A stretch of 64,000 nucleotides of DNA, taken from contig NZ_VHIN01000002.1 of assembly GCF_009805585.1 (NCBI RefSeq), positions 434,001 through 498,000 on the forward strand. Reading direction: 5' to 3'. The translations under genes were made by a program, and so were the position numbers. The notes below the pieces were generated by a model. That model saw only the letters and a program-made list of their open reading frames with translations, was not told where the DNA came from and did no database searches. Each line of letters starts with the position of its first letter. Position 1 is the first letter of the stretch. The stretch comes from Glutamicibacter sp. JC586 (GTDB lineage Bacteria; Actinomycetota; Actinomycetes; Actinomycetales; Micrococcaceae). Shown in pieces: positions 1 through 7,778 of this stretch.

Positions 1-1192
1 CGGCTGCCATGCCAGCCTTCTTCGCCCGAGCGTACGCTTGAGGCAAAGCTTCTATTAATGCGTCAACGTCTGCGCGAGTGGATGTATGCCCCAATGTGAA
101 GCGTTGCACACTGCGAGCGCTACGCGCATCACGTCCCATAGCCAGCAAAACATGAGAAGGCTGTGGAACGCCAGCTGTGCATGCTGATCCTGTCGACGAG
201 GCGATTCCCACCATGTCCAGAAGGAAGAGTAAGGAATCACCCTCGCATTCGGGGAAAGTGAAATGCAGATTACCCGGCAAACGAGTACCTTCGTTGCCCG
301 CATCCCGCGGCCCGTTAAACTGAGCTTCGGGAACCAGTTCGGTGATTCGTTGTACCGCGTATTCCCGCAATTGGCTCAATCGCGTAGCTTCGTCCTTCAA
401 ATGGGCACGCACCGCGGTGGCTGCTGCAGCAAACCCTGCAGCACTGGCAGCATTCAGCGTTCCAGAACGTAGTTTGCGTTCATGCCCTCCGCCATGTTGC
501 ACCGGAGTCAGGACGATATCGCGACGAACCAGCAACCCGCCGATGCCCACCGGGCCACCGATCTTGTGCGCGCTAATGGCCATGGTCGCTAGATTCGAGT
601 TCGCGAAATCTACTTCCACCGCACCAAATGCTTGAACCGCGTCCGAGTGAACTGGAATACCGTAACCGGCCGCGAGTCGGGCAAAGGCCGCCACCGGCTG
701 TACCGTACCCACCTCGTTATTCGCCCACATCAAGGTGGCTAGGGCAATCTTCTGGTGGTGCTCAGCGAAAAGCGTGGCGGCTGCAGCTAAATCAATGACA
801 CCGTCCCCATCTACCGGCAACCAGAGCAGAGTAGCGTTCTCATGCTCTTCTAGCCACATTGCGGTGTCGAGCACCGCATGGTGTTCAATACCGGTCAGAG
901 CAATAGTGCGGGCCTGATCATTAGCTGCCACGCGATTCCAGAACAAACCCTTGATCGCGAGGTTATCCGATTCGGTGCCGCCGGAAGTGAAAATCAGTTC
1001 GCTGGGGTGAGCGCCGGCCGCAATGGCCACCGCTTGACGCGATTCATCAACAACTCGGTTCGCACTGCGCCCCGCCCCATGCAAGGAGGAAGGATTGCCG
1101 GTACGTGAGTACTGTTCGGTGATGGCAGCCAATGCTGCCGGGTTCAGATCCGTGGTTGCCGCGTGATCCAAATAAACGGCGGAAGTATTCAT
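1..1192 (-). CDS. Cysteine desulfurase (IscS/NifS-type), 3' end outside window
   Basis: A PLP enzyme that takes sulfur from cysteine, giving alanine and a protein-bound persulfide for Fe-S clusters and tRNA thiolation. It begins MNTSAVYLDHAATT, typical of class V aminotransferase-fold desulfurases. The PLP lysine lies in SAHKIGG (about Lys210), and the persulfide cysteine in SSTGSACTAG (about Cys338). The 397 codons present are nearly a full protein, but no stop occurs before base 1, so the C-terminus is missing. The start ATG is at 1192, 20 bp downstream of the stop of the unknown gene at 1213-2031, so the two may be co-transcribed. In mycobacteria iscS sits near the etf genes and trmU (known context); etfBA lie 7 kb away here. 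The family call is strong. IscS, NifS and a tRNA-specific desulfurase cannot be separated without the missing end. Confidence 0.93.
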   Translation of the reverse strand, partial: MNTSAVYLDHAATTDLNPAALAAITEQYSRTGNPSSLHGAGRSANRVVDESRQAVAIAAGAHPSELIFTSGGTESDNLAIKGLFWNRVAANDQARTIALTGIEHHAVLDTAMWLEEHENATLLWLPVDGDGVIDLAAAATLFAEHHQKIALATLMWANNEVGTVQPVAAFARLAAGYGIPVHSDAVQAFGAVEVDFANSNLATMAISAHKIGGPVGIGGLLVRRDIVLTPVQHGGGHERKLRSGTLNAASAAGFAAAATAVRAHLKDEATRLSQLREYAVQRITELVPEAQFNGPRDAGNEGTRLPGNLHFTFPECEGDSLLFLLDMVGIASSTGSACTAGVPQPSHVLLAMGRDARSARSVQRFTLGHTSTRADVDALIEALPQAYARAKKAGMAA

Positions 1193-1212
1193 AGCTCTTT
1201 AATGGTACGGCT

Positions 1213-2031
1213 TTACTCCGCCTCGTTTGAATGGCCAATCCGTGTGAATTCGCCGACCCCAATGGTTTCCAGATCGGTATTTGCCAGTACTGCGTCAATT
1301 AGCGTTGCGGGGCCGGCAAGGATGGTGCAGTCATCATATGGTTCGGTGGAGAGCATCCACCGGTGATCACTGGCAAAGGCCAATGCCGGACGCTGAGTCT
1401 GTTCACCCTCTGCGGTGCGCGCCCACAGCGGCTCCTCCAGGAATTCTTTGTCCACCTCGAACAGGTGATAGTTCCGGTAACCGCCACCTAGTTCTAAGGC
1501 AGGCGCCTGAAGAACTTCCGGGCCAAAGGCAGGTTGCTGAGCGAGGGCCAACGCTGCCTGATAGGCCGCCTGGTTTTCTTCGTCGCTGAGCGTAGCATCT
1601 GGTTCCAAATCAATTTGGATGCGATCTCCACCTTCGATGAACGCATACCCCGCCCAGAGCCCGGCCACATACTTTTGCTCCGCATTATCACCAGCGGTCA
1701 AGGTGTTGATCAGTGATTTCCATGCAGGTTCGGGAAGCTGATCTAACGGCAGATCGGTGTCCACCCAGGCATCTTCGGCGACTGGATTACCTTGTGCGTC
1801 CAGACCTGCCACAGTTTCAAAAAGGTCGGCGCCGGTAATGATGTGGTTGCGGCTTTTCGCAGCCGTCCCCCAGCTGACCAATTGATCATCTTCGTCTAAG
1901 GCTGGGTGCAAGATCCGAACATAGCGTTCGTAACCTACGGGCACTTGGGCGACTACGGTTGTTGGGTCCGCTGATGCGCAGGCGGTAGCGATCCACTGGC
2001 CATGCTCGGCTGGAATATGTGAAAACTGCAT
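1213..2031 (-). CDS. Conserved hypothetical protein, 272 aa
   Basis: I do not recognise a named family. The 272-residue product begins MQFSHIPAEHGQWIATACAS, has no signal peptide or membrane segment, and is acidic. It has many Trp, Tyr and Phe residues spread along the chain (for example GLWAGYAF, YRNYHLFEVD, HRWMLSTEPYDDC), which suggests a folded soluble cytoplasmic protein. The coding frame is continuous and base use matches the neighbours. The ATG at 2031 has a -10-like TAGGCT box 6 nt upstream, so the mRNA may be leaderless. The gene lies 20 bp upstream of the cysteine desulfurase gene on the same strand, so a role linked to sulfur or Fe-S metabolism is possible, but that is only inferred from position. 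Confidence 0.8.
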   Translation of the reverse strand: MQFSHIPAEHGQWIATACASADPTTVVAQVPVGYERYVRILHPALDEDDQLVSWGTAAKSRNHIITGADLFETVAGLDAQGNPVAEDAWVDTDLPLDQLPEPAWKSLINTLTAGDNAEQKYVAGLWAGYAFIEGGDRIQIDLEPDATLSDEENQAAYQAALALAQQPAFGPEVLQAPALELGGGYRNYHLFEVDKEFLEEPLWARTAEGEQTQRPALAFASDHRWMLSTEPYDDCTILAGPATLIDAVLANTDLETIGVGEFTRIGHSNEAE

Positions 2032-2037
2032 GTCCTT

Positions 2038-2043
2038 AGCCTA
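2038..2043 (-). promoter_or_regulatory. Candidate -10 box for leaderless mRNA of the 1213-2031 gene
   Basis: Read on the minus strand the box is TAGGCT, followed by six bases and the ATG at 2031. The AAGGA next to the ATG is too close (1 nt) to act as a normal ribosome binding site, which favours a leaderless transcript starting at or near the A of the ATG. The -35 is not clear. Prediction only. Confidence 0.4.
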
Positions 2044-2144
2044 ACGATCTCTGACATCTAATTCTGCTTTGGACCGCAAGTCAATGGTATGAATGAGTCA
2101 GGAGCGCACGGCACCAGATAGTTACCGCAAGGGAGAAGTTATCG

Positions 2145-3071
2145 ATGTATAAGCCTGACCTATTGGTTCCGGTGCATGAGTTTTCTCGAACAACCATCGA
2201 TTTCTCCCGACAGATTGCCATCATGGCAGTGATCAACCGCACCCCCGACTCGTTCTACGATGCCGGTTCGACCTTTGGGTTAGATCAGGCAGTCAGCGCT
2301 GCAATCAAGGCCATCGAAGCTGGCGCACATTGGGTAGATATTGGTGGAGTCCCGTTCTCCCCTGGCCCAGACTTAGCGTGGGAAGAAGAAGCCGAGCGCA
2401 TCGTTCCAGTTATCCAAGCGGTCCGCGAGGCCAGCGACGTGATCATCTCGGCCGATACATTTCAGCCCAAAGTCGCTCAAGCGGCCATCGAGGCCGGCGC
2501 CGACGTTATTAACGATACGACCGGTTTGGCCTACCCAGAGCTTGCTCAAGTCGTTGCGAAAAATGACGTACACCTTGTGATCACTCACTCATTGGCCAAA
2601 CCCAGAACGATCTACCCCCGTCCGACTTACTCTGATGTTGTCGCCGAAGTCCGCCAGTACCTCAGCGATAAGGTTCAAGTGGCTATCGAGGCAGGAATTT
2701 CGCCATCAAAGATCATTGTGGATCCCGGCCACGACCTGAATAAGAACACAGTTCATACTTTGGAAGTCACCGATCGCTTCCAAGAGTTCGCCAACTTAGG
2801 CTACCCGGCCTTAGCCGCCGTCTCTAATAAGGACTTCATCGGGGAAGCATTGGATTTGCCTAAATCGGAGCGTACGCTCGGCTCCATGGTTGCCGCGACT
2901 ATCTGCGCCATGAATGGGGCTCGCATTTTGCGCATGCACAACATTGCTGAGTCAGTTCAAACGGTGCGCATGATCGAAGCTACCCATGGCTGGAGAGAAC
3001 CTGCCTATCAAATTCACAATATGGGCGAAGTCAATCCACCAGCCCACCCAGAACGCCATCTCAACCACTAA
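2145..3071 (+). CDS. folP2: Dihydropteroate synthase family protein, FolP2 type
   Basis: A 308-residue TIM-barrel protein of the DHPS family, which joins p-aminobenzoate to dihydropterin pyrophosphate in folate synthesis. It starts at ATG 2145 behind a strong AGGGAGAAG. NRTPDSFYD replaces the usual NVTxDSFSD loop. It keeps Asp in SADTF, Asn in INDTTG, Asp in VDPGHD and a SNKDFIGE loop, where canonical DHPS has SRKxFIG, and RMHNI where canonical enzymes have RVHDV. These are hallmarks of the actinobacterial FolP2 branch (mycobacterial FolP2 has the same NRTPDSFYD and DPxHDxxKNTxH). Mycobacterial FolP2 is reported not to replace FolP1, so enzymatic DHPS activity should not be assumed. It is followed 14 bp later by an RibD-C reductase, apparently in one operon. 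Confidence 0.9.
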   Translation: MYKPDLLVPVHEFSRTTIDFSRQIAIMAVINRTPDSFYDAGSTFGLDQAVSAAIKAIEAGAHWVDIGGVPFSPGPDLAWEEEAERIVPVIQAVREASDVIISADTFQPKVAQAAIEAGADVINDTTGLAYPELAQVVAKNDVHLVITHSLAKPRTIYPRPTYSDVVAEVRQYLSDKVQVAIEAGISPSKIIVDPGHDLNKNTVHTLEVTDRFQEFANLGYPALAAVSNKDFIGEALDLPKSERTLGSMVAATICAMNGARILRMHNIAESVQTVRMIEATHGWREPAYQIHNMGEVNPPAHPERHLNH

Positions 3072-3085
3072 CAGGAGTACACCAA

Positions 3086-3829
3086 ATGCGGGCTTTGCTA
3101 CCTGAACCAATTTCCGAGATCACTAACGAACAGCTTCTTGAACGCTATGGTAGCGACCAGCGACCATTCGTGAGATTTAACTTTGTCAGTAGTATCGACG
3201 GTAGTGCGCAGGTTGATGGTCGCTCTGCTGGTTTGGGGTCGCAGGCAGATCAAAGGATCTTTGCCCTGCTGCGCCGTCTGGCCGATGTGATTGTTGTCGG
3301 GGCTGGCACTGTACGTGCCGAAGGTTATGAAGGCTCGTTGGTTTCAGATGAAGACCGGGAATGGAGAACTTCGCACGGGCTCCGCGCTCACCCGACATTA
3401 GCTGTGATTTCAGCGGGCTTACATTTGGAGCCGTCCGACGAAATTTTTACACAGTCCCCGATACCGGTAGTCGTCTTCACCTCGGTCGAGCTCACCGATG
3501 AACTTATCCGGTCATATGGTGAGAACGTTCGATTGGTACAGGTCGAGAAACGCGATGGAGGTTGTGATCCAGCCCAGATCGTTGCCTATCTCGATGAACA
3601 AGCACTGAGCTTCATTCATTGCGAAGGCGGACCTCGCATCTTTGGACAGTTCGCCAGTGCTGGCGCCGTCGATTCTACTTGCGTGAGCTACTCCCCTGTT
3701 CTTGTTGCCGGAGAAGGCAAACGCATTTCGGAGCACGAGAAGGAAACCTTGCAGCAGTTCTCGCTGCACTCCCTCTTCGAAGACGATGACATGCTGTTCT
3801 GCGACTACAGAATCAACAAATCAGCTTGA
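3086..3829 (+). CDS. RibD C-terminal domain reductase, Rv2671-like
   Basis: A 247-residue protein of the pyrimidine/dihydrofolate reductase fold (RibD C-terminal family), presumably NADPH-dependent. It contains FVRFNFVSSIDGSAQVDG near residue 30, RRLADVIVVGAGTVRAEGY near residue 70 and HCEGGPRIFG near residue 180. It lacks the RibD deaminase domain, so it is not a full riboflavin enzyme. From memory the closest well-studied relative is M. tuberculosis Rv2671, a RibD-like protein that can act as a dihydrofolate reductase and give antifolate resistance. Its position 14 bp behind the FolP2-type gene fits a pterin or folate role, which is inference. The start ATG 3086 has AGGAG 8 nt upstream. The 3' end overlaps the convergent lipid-kinase gene by 17 bp. 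Confidence 0.85.
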   Translation: MRALLPEPISEITNEQLLERYGSDQRPFVRFNFVSSIDGSAQVDGRSAGLGSQADQRIFALLRRLADVIVVGAGTVRAEGYEGSLVSDEDREWRTSHGLRAHPTLAVISAGLHLEPSDEIFTQSPIPVVVFTSVELTDELIRSYGENVRLVQVEKRDGGCDPAQIVAYLDEQALSFIHCEGGPRIFGQFASAGAVDSTCVSYSPVLVAGEGKRISEHEKETLQQFSLHSLFEDDDMLFCDYRINKSA

Positions 3830-4715
3830 TAGCTCCGGGAAGCACCTTCACGCCAAAATTCCCCGTACCGACAAATTCACCATCGGCATAACAATCTTCC
3901 TGCGTCCTAATCTGTGCCTGACTTAGTACGTGGCTCACCTTCCGGCGATGGTTGGCACCGACTAGAATTTTTGGCACTAGCGGCAAGACCGGCATCAATC
4001 GTGATCCTTGAACCAAGGATAGTTCCAGCTTTCCGTCTGAAAAGTCAGCTTGTGGGAAGAGTTTAATCCCGCCTCCCAACGAGCGAATATTGGCGATACT
4101 TGCTACTAGTGCTGCTCCGTCGAAGCGATAAGAACCACACTGAATTGTGGTGTGAAAGCCTTTGAGCTTAGGGACAGTAAGTAGGAGCCCCAGAATGTAG
4201 CGAAAGGATCCGAGCTGGCGGGGCAATGCATTTGCAGCAGCGTTAATCCTGGCTTCTGCTCCCCACGAGATCGCCCCTATCGCGTATTTCGGGCTTTGAT
4301 CTGCGATCTGTTCAAATTCGAGTTGAATCACGTCCACGCTGGTAGTTGCGGCACCAGCGACACAGTAGTTGATGATCTTTTCTAAGGACTGATCACGGTG
4401 ACGATGCCCGGCCATACGCCAGAAATCATTGCCGCTACCGGCAGGCATGATCCCGACCGGCACGGTTGAATGAATCATCTGCGGGATCATCCGATGAATG
4501 AGGCCATCACCACCAACGATGATCAAAGCCCGGTAGGAGTTAGGCAATGCCGGAATCTCGCTACCCTCCGCTATGGACGTGTCCACCAATTCGAACCCGA
4601 TTCCATGTTCTTTCAGCGCCGCCGCTACCTCGCGTGCTCGCATCAGTGCCTTGCCATTACCGGTTGCGGGATGAAAGACAATGCGGACGATGCTTGAAGA
4701 GTCAATGGGTTCCAT
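3813..4715 (-). CDS. Diacylglycerol kinase-like lipid kinase
   Basis: Member of the DAGK catalytic-domain family (DgkB/YegS/BmrU-like), soluble ATP-dependent kinases that phosphorylate diacylglycerol or related lipids at the membrane face. The N-terminal nucleotide-binding part has HPATGNGKA near residue 15, the signature IIVGGDGL near residue 68 and GIMPAGSGNDF near residue 90, all typical of the family. The C-terminal half is the beta-rich lipid-binding domain (SDGKLELSLVQGSRLMPVL). An in-frame GTG at 4745 and ATG at 4721 could also serve as starts. I prefer ATG 4715 because it begins the conserved core and a TAATCT box lies just upstream. The last 17 bp overlap the convergent RibD-C gene end to end. 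The lipid substrate is unknown. Confidence 0.85.
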   Translation of the reverse strand: MEPIDSSSIVRIVFHPATGNGKALMRAREVAAALKEHGIGFELVDTSIAEGSEIPALPNSYRALIIVGGDGLIHRMIPQMIHSTVPVGIMPAGSGNDFWRMAGHRHRDQSLEKIINYCVAGAATTSVDVIQLEFEQIADQSPKYAIGAISWGAEARINAAANALPRQLGSFRYILGLLLTVPKLKGFHTTIQCGSYRFDGAALVASIANIRSLGGGIKLFPQADFSDGKLELSLVQGSRLMPVLPLVPKILVGANHRRKVSHVLSQAQIRTQEDCYADGEFVGTGNFGVKVLPGAIKLIC

Positions 4716-4829
4716 ACACATAGAGATTACTGAGGTGGTCAACACAACCCAAAGACCTCCCAGTATCGATTAGCTAAAATGGGGTGTAACGGTAATTAAC
4801 CGTTGCCGTCGAAAGGATCTCACTGGACC

Positions 4830-5729
4830 ATGAGCAGACCGAGCCCGTTTGAAATACTTGGTGTTGCTTCTTCGGCCAGCATGGAAGAAATCAAGGTCGC
4901 CTACCGTCGTGCTGCGCGTGCCACCCACCCTGATCTGGGCGGCAGTGAAGAAAAGTTCCGCGAAGTCCAACAGGCATTTCAAGATATTTCCGAGCTACAT
5001 AACCCGATAAGCCACGATCAAACCTTCCAAAATCCAGGCGACGCACCTCGTGCAGGATTCTCCGCCCGTCCCTTTGACGAGCGCCTTCGTACTACACCTC
5101 AGCAGCCGAAAGCACAGTTGGCTACCCAGTACGTGCCAGAGTTGAATGATGAGTCCTTCACCTGGTTGAGCCGGTCTCTGTCTGAACAACGAATTCATGG
5201 TGAACCACGCAAGCGCGGGTTATTTGCCAACCGTTCTCGTTTGATTCGAGAAGCTAACACCATTAATCTGCTCAACAAGAATGTGCTCAGTGTGCTTCCG
5301 GCGGCTCGATTGGTCAACGGTCTAAATTCCCCACAAGGTGGGCAATATGATCATGTGATTCTTGCCGGGTACCGTATGGCTGTCATCAACACCATGACCC
5401 TGCCTGAGGGCTATTACTCCTTCGACGGCAGTGTCCTTCGCCATGGCAATAAGCTGACCCAGCCACCAACATTTTCAGTCGCGTCGCTTCAGCGCAATTT
5501 CATGCAGATGAATGTGGTGCCCTTTACCTTGGTGCTCTCCCCTAACGGGAATCGGCATGAGCCAGTTATTGAGTACCGGAGGAACGCGGATCCGACTTTG
5601 GCTACGACTCCGAATGTACTCAACGCTGCAGCGCTGATTAGAGAGCTAAAGCTCTTCTTGGGTTCTGGACCTACACCAAATGTTGTTGACCGTATGGCCC
5701 TAGCCCACCTACGTGAGGGTATGTACTAA
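4830..5729 (+). CDS. J-domain protein (DnaJ-like N-terminus)
   Basis: 299 residues. The N-terminal 60 residues form a J domain with the diagnostic HPD at residues 33-35 (ATHPDLGG), which stimulates the ATPase of a DnaK-type Hsp70. There is no Gly/Phe linker, Cys-rich zinc finger or DnaJ C-terminal domain, so this is not DnaJ or CbpA. The remaining ~230 residues are unrecognised: a disordered stretch (about 65-115) then a folded segment (about 150-299) with VILAGYRMAVINTMTLPEGYY. The frame is open to a TTG at 4803, but ATG 4830 is chosen because GAAAGGA lies just upstream and the J domain starts there. The client or partner is unknown; the protein probably recruits DnaK to a specific target. 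Confidence 0.85.
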   Translation: MSRPSPFEILGVASSASMEEIKVAYRRAARATHPDLGGSEEKFREVQQAFQDISELHNPISHDQTFQNPGDAPRAGFSARPFDERLRTTPQQPKAQLATQYVPELNDESFTWLSRSLSEQRIHGEPRKRGLFANRSRLIREANTINLLNKNVLSVLPAARLVNGLNSPQGGQYDHVILAGYRMAVINTMTLPEGYYSFDGSVLRHGNKLTQPPTFSVASLQRNFMQMNVVPFTLVLSPNGNRHEPVIEYRRNADPTLATTPNVLNAAALIRELKLFLGSGPTPNVVDRMALAHLREGMY

Positions 5730-5761
5730 GTTCAATGGCGCCATAGCGTGTGATGAACGCT

Positions 5762-5767
5762 TAAACT
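5762..5767 (+). promoter_or_regulatory. Candidate -10 box, leaderless trmL mRNA
   Basis: TAAACT sits exactly 6 nt before the GTG start at 5774. No Shine-Dalgarno sequence is visible between them, and the gene follows a J-domain gene by only 44 bp. This fits a leaderless transcript as seen in many actinobacteria. No convincing -35. Confidence 0.4.
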
Positions 5768-5773
5768 GGTTAA

Positions 5774-6235
5774 GTGTTCCGTATCGTTTTCAACGCCCCA
5801 GAGATCCCGGGTAATTCCGGCAATGCCATCCGCCTCTCCGCTATCACCGGTGCACAACTGCACCTAGTAAAGCCCTTAGGCTTCAATTTCGAAGATGCCA
5901 ATCTGCGACGCGCGGGTCTGGATTACCATGACATGGCTAATGTCACTGTTCATGAAAATCTTGACGCGGCATTCGAAGCATTAGGTGAAGGACGCGTATT
6001 CGCATTCACCTCCGAAGCTGAGACTGTTTACACCGACGTCCAGTACGAGCCAGGCGACATCTTGATGTTCGGTAAGGAGTCCGCTGGTCTGACAGCAGAG
6101 GAGAAGAAGCATCCTAGGATTACCGATTTGGTTAGCCTTCCTATGCTGCCCGGGCGCCGTTCGCTGAATCTTGCCAACACTGCCTCGATCGTTGTGTACG
6201 AGGCTTGGCGCCAACATGGTTTCGAAGGCGCATAA
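5774..6235 (+). CDS. trmL: tRNA (cytidine(34)-2'-O)-methyltransferase TrmL
   Basis: A 153-residue SPOUT-class (trefoil-knot) methyltransferase that 2'-O-methylates the wobble base of certain leucine tRNAs using S-adenosylmethionine. The length matches the family. Conserved segments are visible: the N-terminal APEIPGNSGNAIRLSAITGA, KPLGFNFEDANLRRAGLDY, LMFGKESAGLTAEE and the C-terminal knot with LPMLPGRRSLNLANTASIV. The GTG at 5774 is the only start consistent with homologues (MFRIVF). There is no ribosome binding site, and a TAAACT box 6 nt upstream suggests a leaderless mRNA. Neighbours are unrelated in function. Confidence 0.93.
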   Translation: MFRIVFNAPEIPGNSGNAIRLSAITGAQLHLVKPLGFNFEDANLRRAGLDYHDMANVTVHENLDAAFEALGEGRVFAFTSEAETVYTDVQYEPGDILMFGKESAGLTAEEKKHPRITDLVSLPMLPGRRSLNLANTASIVVYEAWRQHGFEGA

Positions 6236-6358
6236 AATACCAGCCTCCAACCGCAACGTATACAGCTTTACCTAATCTTTATAAAGTAAGCTCAGATTGT
6301 GCTTGCAGCTTTGTGAGTATTGAACTGTGCCGACGACATTTCGGGAGAATCCAAGACA

Positions 6359-6925
6359 ATGAACGGTAGCGAATCACAGCACCGCGACGAGCCTCAGGAC
6401 GATGACCTTGGACTAGATCTGGTGAGCCACGTGGCCAGCAGCTCACGAGCCGAGCGGAAGGCCAGACCAAAGCGTTGGATTTTCGTAGTTATCGGAATCG
6501 TTGTGATTGCCGTTGTAGCAGCTGTTGCCATTTCCCTGCTTTCGGGCGGACCCAAGGCTTCAAAAGCGTCAAAGGCCAGTGATGCGAAGAGCATGGTAGT
6601 GAAACTCAAGAGCGGAGGCCAAGCGGATCTGAGCACCTCGGAATCTAAGAACGCTATTGGAGTTGAACTGACTTCGTTGCCGCCCCTGGATGAATCTGAG
6701 AAGTATGTTGCTTGGGCCGTTCATGAATCAGGCAGTGTTTCAGTAATCACCACGAGCTCTGGCGAAGACGAATCGGCTGGTTTTAGTCCAGCTGAAGATG
6801 TCATTGCCATTCATATCACTGTCGAGAATTCGAAGATTCCGGATGCACCATCCGAAGATACTGAAGCCTCGGTAGATGTTCCTTTCAGTGAGAAAGACAT
6901 GGCTAAGAATTCGGACGGTGCATAG
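6359..6925 (+). CDS. Single-pass membrane protein with RskA-like C-terminal domain
   Basis: 188 residues. The first ~37 are cytoplasmic, acidic then basic (RAERKARPKRW). One transmembrane helix follows (about 38-62, IFVVIGIVVIAVVAAVAISLL), then a Lys/Ser/Ala linker and an extracytoplasmic domain of about 100 residues. That domain resembles the anti-sigma-K (RskA) C-terminal domain: LTSLPPLDESEKYVAWAVHE corresponds to the LPxxxxxxxYxxW part, and IAIHITVENSKIPDAPSED to the FTVEPxGGSxxPT part. There is no N-terminal zinc-binding anti-sigma domain and no sigma-factor gene beside it, so anti-sigma activity is not supported. Start ATG 6359 has CGGGAG upstream. A strong terminator follows. The family match is by eye and moderate. 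Confidence 0.7.
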   Translation: MNGSESQHRDEPQDDDLGLDLVSHVASSSRAERKARPKRWIFVVIGIVVIAVVAAVAISLLSGGPKASKASKASDAKSMVVKLKSGGQADLSTSESKNAIGVELTSLPPLDESEKYVAWAVHESGSVSVITTSSGEDESAGFSPAEDVIAIHITVENSKIPDAPSEDTEASVDVPFSEKDMAKNSDGA

Positions 6926-6949
6926 CCTAGAATTCAGGTTCTGCAATCT

Positions 6950-7000
6950 AAAGTGCCCGTGGTTGATGGGAATTTTCCCCATCGGCCACGGGCACTTTTA
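6950..7000. terminator. Bidirectional hairpin terminator
   Basis: Perfect outer arms AAAGTGCCCGTGG and CCACGGGCACTTT flank an inner inverted repeat (GATGGG/CCCATC), with a T-run on either strand. It lies between the RskA-like gene (plus, ends 6925) and the PIG-L gene (minus, ends 7017), so it can serve both. Confidence 0.85.
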
Positions 7001-7016
7001 TGTTCGAAAGTTCCGA

Positions 7017-7778
7017 TCAAAAACCGGCAATCGTATCGTCGGCATTTACGGCAACGAGGTGGAACGACTCAGCCAGGTTACCCTTGGCAAACTGCGCGCG
7101 TTCGGCATTAGCGTTACATTGCTGGAGTACAAAACGTTCCATTGCTGCAACATCTGGGTGCTGGGTGAAATGGGAGCGTAATGCGTCCATCTTCTTCTCA
7201 AAGAAGTCGGTGATGTCGACAAAGCCGTTCTCACGTTCTTTCGGGGCACCGTAGAGCCAAAGCCAGGGCACTTTGTAGGCGTCTAGCCCCTCGTCACGAA
7301 GCAGTTCAGGATACGCGAAAGGGTTCTCAACTGCCGGATAGATAGCGCGAGTCACTGCCTCACCGCAGGCCAAATGGTCAGGGTGAGATCGCTGAATCCG
7401 GTCCCAATTGCGCTCGGGATGCATGGCCATCACGATAGTTGGCTGGACCTGACGGATTAACCGCACAACCTTGCGCAAGACATCCTGATTGGCTTCAAGG
7501 AATCCATCGCGTTCGCCTAGGAAATGTACGGTTTGAACTCCAACTTTGGCGGCGGCCTGTTGCTGCTCGGCATGCCGAAGCGCAGCAGTTTCTACCGGGT
7601 CGCGGTCGTCGAATCCGCCTGCATCGCCATCGGTCATGATGCAGTACTGAACTTCAACTCCGGCAGCGGTGAACGCCGCGATGGTTCCCGCCGCACCGAA
7701 GTCTAGATCATCCGGATGAGCACCAAAGGCTAGGACTCTTTTGGTGTGGGCACCGATGAATTGTGTTGTGTCGATCAT
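7017..7778 (-). CDS. PIG-L family (LmbE-like) deacetylase
   Basis: A 253-residue zinc hydrolase of the PIG-L/LmbE family, which removes acetyl groups from N-acetylglucosamine-type substrates; MshB and Mca of mycothiol metabolism are members. The zinc-binding AHPDDLDFGAAG lies near residue 20, and a second motif HPERNWDRIQRSHPDHLACG near residue 120 carries the ligand His. The ATG at 7778 overlaps the etfA stop codon as ATGA, so the two are translationally coupled. MshB and Mca are about 290-300 residues; this shorter protein is more like uncharacterised PIG-L proteins. The substrate is unknown, and the link with the electron-transfer flavoprotein is by position only. Confidence 0.87.
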   Translation of the reverse strand: MIDTTQFIGAHTKRVLAFGAHPDDLDFGAAGTIAAFTAAGVEVQYCIMTDGDAGGFDDRDPVETAALRHAEQQQAAAKVGVQTVHFLGERDGFLEANQDVLRKVVRLIRQVQPTIVMAMHPERNWDRIQRSHPDHLACGEAVTRAIYPAVENPFAYPELLRDEGLDAYKVPWLWLYGAPKERENGFVDITDFFEKKMDALRSHFTQHPDVAAMERFVLQQCNANAERAQFAKGNLAESFHLVAVNADDTIAGF

